Assembly (NCBI RefSeq): GCF_003122425.1
Contig: NZ_CP021661.1
Location: 1 to 64,000, forward strand
Length of the DNA: 64,000 nt
DNA from: Candidatus Fukatsuia symbiotica
GTDB lineage: Bacteria > Pseudomonadota > Gammaproteobacteria > Enterobacterales > Enterobacteriaceae
Direction: 5' to 3'
Positions 62,326 through 64,000 of this stretch are shown piece after piece. The notes under the pieces are model-generated. The model ran no database searches. It was not told where the DNA came from and was given only the letters and a program-made list of their open reading frames with translations. The position numbers were made by a program, and so were the translations under genes. Positions within the stretch are counted from its first letter, which is position 1. Each line of letters opens with the position of its first letter.

Positions 62326-63285
62326 TCATGATGCAAGTGCTATTTTTGTATCGAATGGGATGCCTGATTTCAGCACACCATACGCCAGTTGGAGTAATTT
62401 GCGCATTGCTGCACAGACGCCCATTTTACCCCCTTTATGGCGTGATACGAGTCGTTGCCACTGTGCTTTCACTATCGGATTACAAGAAAGGGCAGCCAGA
62501 GCGGGCATATACAACGCTTTCCTGAGCTCGGTATGACCCCGTTTTGATAGGCGGCTCCGTCCTTTAAATAAACCTGATTCACAAAGTTTTGGGTTAAGCC
62601 CGGCATAGGCCACCACTGCCTTACTGTTAGTGAATTTTGACACATTACCCACATACGCCAGCAAACTGGCACTTAGTATTTCACCGATACCAGGAATACT
62701 CTCCAGCAACGCTTTATTTTTCTTTAAGTCAGGATCGTTATCGATATGGTTTTTTATTTTTTCTTTGGTGGCCTGGATTTGTTGTTTAAGTGCAGAAATG
62801 ATTTCAAGCAGTGAGGATTGAACGACATCGTCAGCCACTGATTGCCGATTTTCTTGCATTTGCCTCATTTCCTCTAAACTCTTTAGATGGCGTACTAGCG
62901 CGGTTAATTGACGTTCGCTCAAGGGAGGAGGAGTCCAGAGGACAGGTGTATGCAGTGCGCAGTAGCGCACTATCATTTTTGCATCCCCCTGATCCGTCTT
63001 GTTCCGACTCAGTTCACTCTCACCAAAGGCATGAATACGTGATGGGTTTTCTAGGCTGACGTCAATGCCATTATCAACTAAGAACATAGCCAGTGGAACA
63101 CTGTAACTCCCTGTGGCTTCGAGACAAATATGACAATCCCCGTAAGGGATAAGCCATTTCAGTAGTTGGCTAAATCCAGAGGGGGTATTCGGGAATGCTT
63201 TTGTTTTATACTTTTTTCTCTCTACCCACACTGCAACATCGAATTTTAATTTGGCAACATCAATACCCACTGAGGTCTTGTCCAT
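62326..63285 (-). CDS. IS110-family transposase
   Basis: This 319-residue DEDD transposase starts MDKTSVGIDVAKLKFDVAVW, with the first Asp in GIDVAK and GGGAGA upstream. It has ICLEATGSYSVPLAMFL and RNKTDQGDAKMIVRYC in the RuvC-like domain. The C-terminal Tnp_IS116/110/902 domain has LESIPGIGEILSASLLAYVG and SRLSKRGHTELRKALYMPAL with the catalytic Ser region. The element ends cannot be defined from sequence alone. Confidence 0.93.
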   Translation of the reverse strand: MDKTSVGIDVAKLKFDVAVWVERKKYKTKAFPNTPSGFSQLLKWLIPYGDCHICLEATGSYSVPLAMFLVDNGIDVSLENPSRIHAFGESELSRNKTDQGDAKMIVRYCALHTPVLWTPPPLSERQLTALVRHLKSLEEMRQMQENRQSVADDVVQSSLLEIISALKQQIQATKEKIKNHIDNDPDLKKNKALLESIPGIGEILSASLLAYVGNVSKFTNSKAVVAYAGLNPKLCESGLFKGRSRLSKRGHTELRKALYMPALAALSCNPIVKAQWQRLVSRHKGGKMGVCAAMRKLLQLAYGVLKSGIPFDTKIALAS

Positions 63286-63300
63286 GGCTGATTCTCCCAT

Positions 63301-63540
63301 GAAAAACAGATAATTAAATGATCGCCCCGACCTTCCTTATAAATACGTGCTCTTAGCACAAGATACCGTTCGGTCTTACAGGCGACGATAAATATGTCAC
63401 CGGGGTTTTATCTGACTGCACAAGCTTTAAGCCTAAGGGCGCAAACAAACTCTCCGGTGACATCCCAATGATCAGTTGGGGATCATCAACCTTTGAAAGT
63501 TAATAATCAAGATATAAGGGCGCGAGTTCCGGAGCATCAG
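63301..63540 (-). ncRNA. Candidate IS110 bridge-RNA region
   Basis: The non-coding stretch upstream of the transposase contains a 10-bp inverted repeat ATGTCACCGG/CCGGTGACAT (63394-63403 and 63454-63463) around a 50-base internal segment, plus a small stem TGATC/GATCA near 63470-63486. In IS110-type elements the end upstream of the transposase encodes a bridge RNA with target- and donor-binding loops. The assignment and exact ends are inferred. Confidence 0.4.
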
Positions 63541-63542
63541 GC

Positions 63543-63905
63543 CTTTGTGATGATAATGAACTCAACTATTTTAACCGTAAGAAGCTGTTAACTCATCTGG
63601 ATGAAATGTATACCTACATTAGCAATAACCGGATGATAATCCCTAATTATGGCGAGATGTACCGATATGGGGAGACCATTTCTACCGCCTTTGTGGAATC
63701 AACTATTAATGAAGTGGTGGCGAAAAGAATGGTTAAAAAACAGCAAATGCAGTGGAGCAAGCTTGGCGCTCATTATCTACTCCAAACCCGAACCTCAGTG
63801 CTTAATGGTGAGCTGAAAGAGCAATTTAGGCGTTGGTATCCGGGTCTGAAAATCGATGAGCATATCGGAGAAAAGACCGATGAAAGTACTGGATTAGCTG
63901 CTTAG
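63543..63905 (+). pseudogene. ISKra4-family transposase, C-terminal fragment
   Basis: The frame reads NELNYFNRKKLLTHLDEMYT, YISNNRMIIPNYGEMYRYGE, TISTAFVESTINEVVAKRMV and ends with LKEQFRRWYPGLKIDEHIG, the conserved end of ISKra4-family transposases (about 450-500 residues when complete). The 5' three-quarters are missing, presumably displaced by the IS110 element. Confidence 0.82.
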
Positions 63906-63910
63906 GATTG

Positions 63911-63932
63911 CCCCACACTTTTTTATGCTCTC
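63911..63932 (+). repeat. 22-bp repeat at the end of the ISKra4 fragment
   Basis: It is identical to 61458-61479. Its place just after the transposase stop suggests that it is the right terminal sequence of the ISKra4-type element. Confidence 0.6.
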
Positions 63933-64000
63933 ATCTTATTTTTAAGAGCGGGTGGAAGGCCGTTGATATAGCGCACAAAACTGGCCTTCCTAAGGACACT

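Overview
The window looks like part of a conjugative plasmid, or a plasmid-derived integrated region, of an insect-associated member of the Enterobacterales, of the Hamiltonella, Regiella or Arsenophonus kind. The clues are IncFII-type replication genes, an R64-type (type IVB) thin-pilus operon, a P-type VirB/VirD4 secretion system, several PAS-LuxR regulators, and heavy loading with insertion sequences, toxin-antitoxin (TA) modules and broken genes. The genus is an inference; no rRNA, tRNA or core chromosomal gene is present to settle it.

Layout. Positions 1-9870 form a giant palindrome. A 4,282-bp arm (1-4282) is repeated in inverted orientation at 5589-9870 around a 1,306-bp core that holds a serine recombinase and a DUF5615/DUF433 TA pair. 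Each arm carries an unknown gene, a broken Rpn-family remnant, a CopB-like repressor, a CopA-like antisense RNA, a leader peptide, repA, an origin with a DnaA box, and an ISAs1-family element. From 10.2 to 12.2 kb lie an unknown gene and a vapX-vapD pair whose vapD is split by an IS630-family element. From 12.3 to 17.5 kb is the mobilisation region: a relaxase with a second gene nested in it, a MobC-like accessory protein, a candidate oriT, and a divergent stbABC-like operon. Partition genes (parA and a small ParB-like protein) with four related sites, then topB, fill 17.5-21.0 kb.

From about 50.7 kb down to 21.8 kb almost everything except inserted TA modules runs leftward as one transfer region: virB1-virB11, virD4 and trbM, followed by pilL-N-O-P-Q-R-S-S', an extra ATPase, pilV-M-U-T. 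VirB proteins should build the transfer channel and VirD4 should couple it to the relaxase-DNA complex. The Pil proteins should build a thin pilus for mating in liquid or for adhesion. TA modules have been inserted between pilN and pilO and between virB5 and virB6. Seven pil/vir genes are broken by single-base losses, mostly in G or C runs, which points either to recent decay or to systematic consensus errors.

From 50.7 to 54.9 kb there is a third, diverged IncFII-like replicon without copB, flanked by 103-bp direct repeats, then LuxR-type regulators and a RepL-like winged-helix protein with iteron-like repeats. The right end (55-64 kb) is AT-rich. It carries two more PAS-LuxR regulators, an IS5-family element, tacAT, an unknown gene, vapBC, an IS110-family element with a possible bridge-RNA region, and an ISKra4-family fragment.
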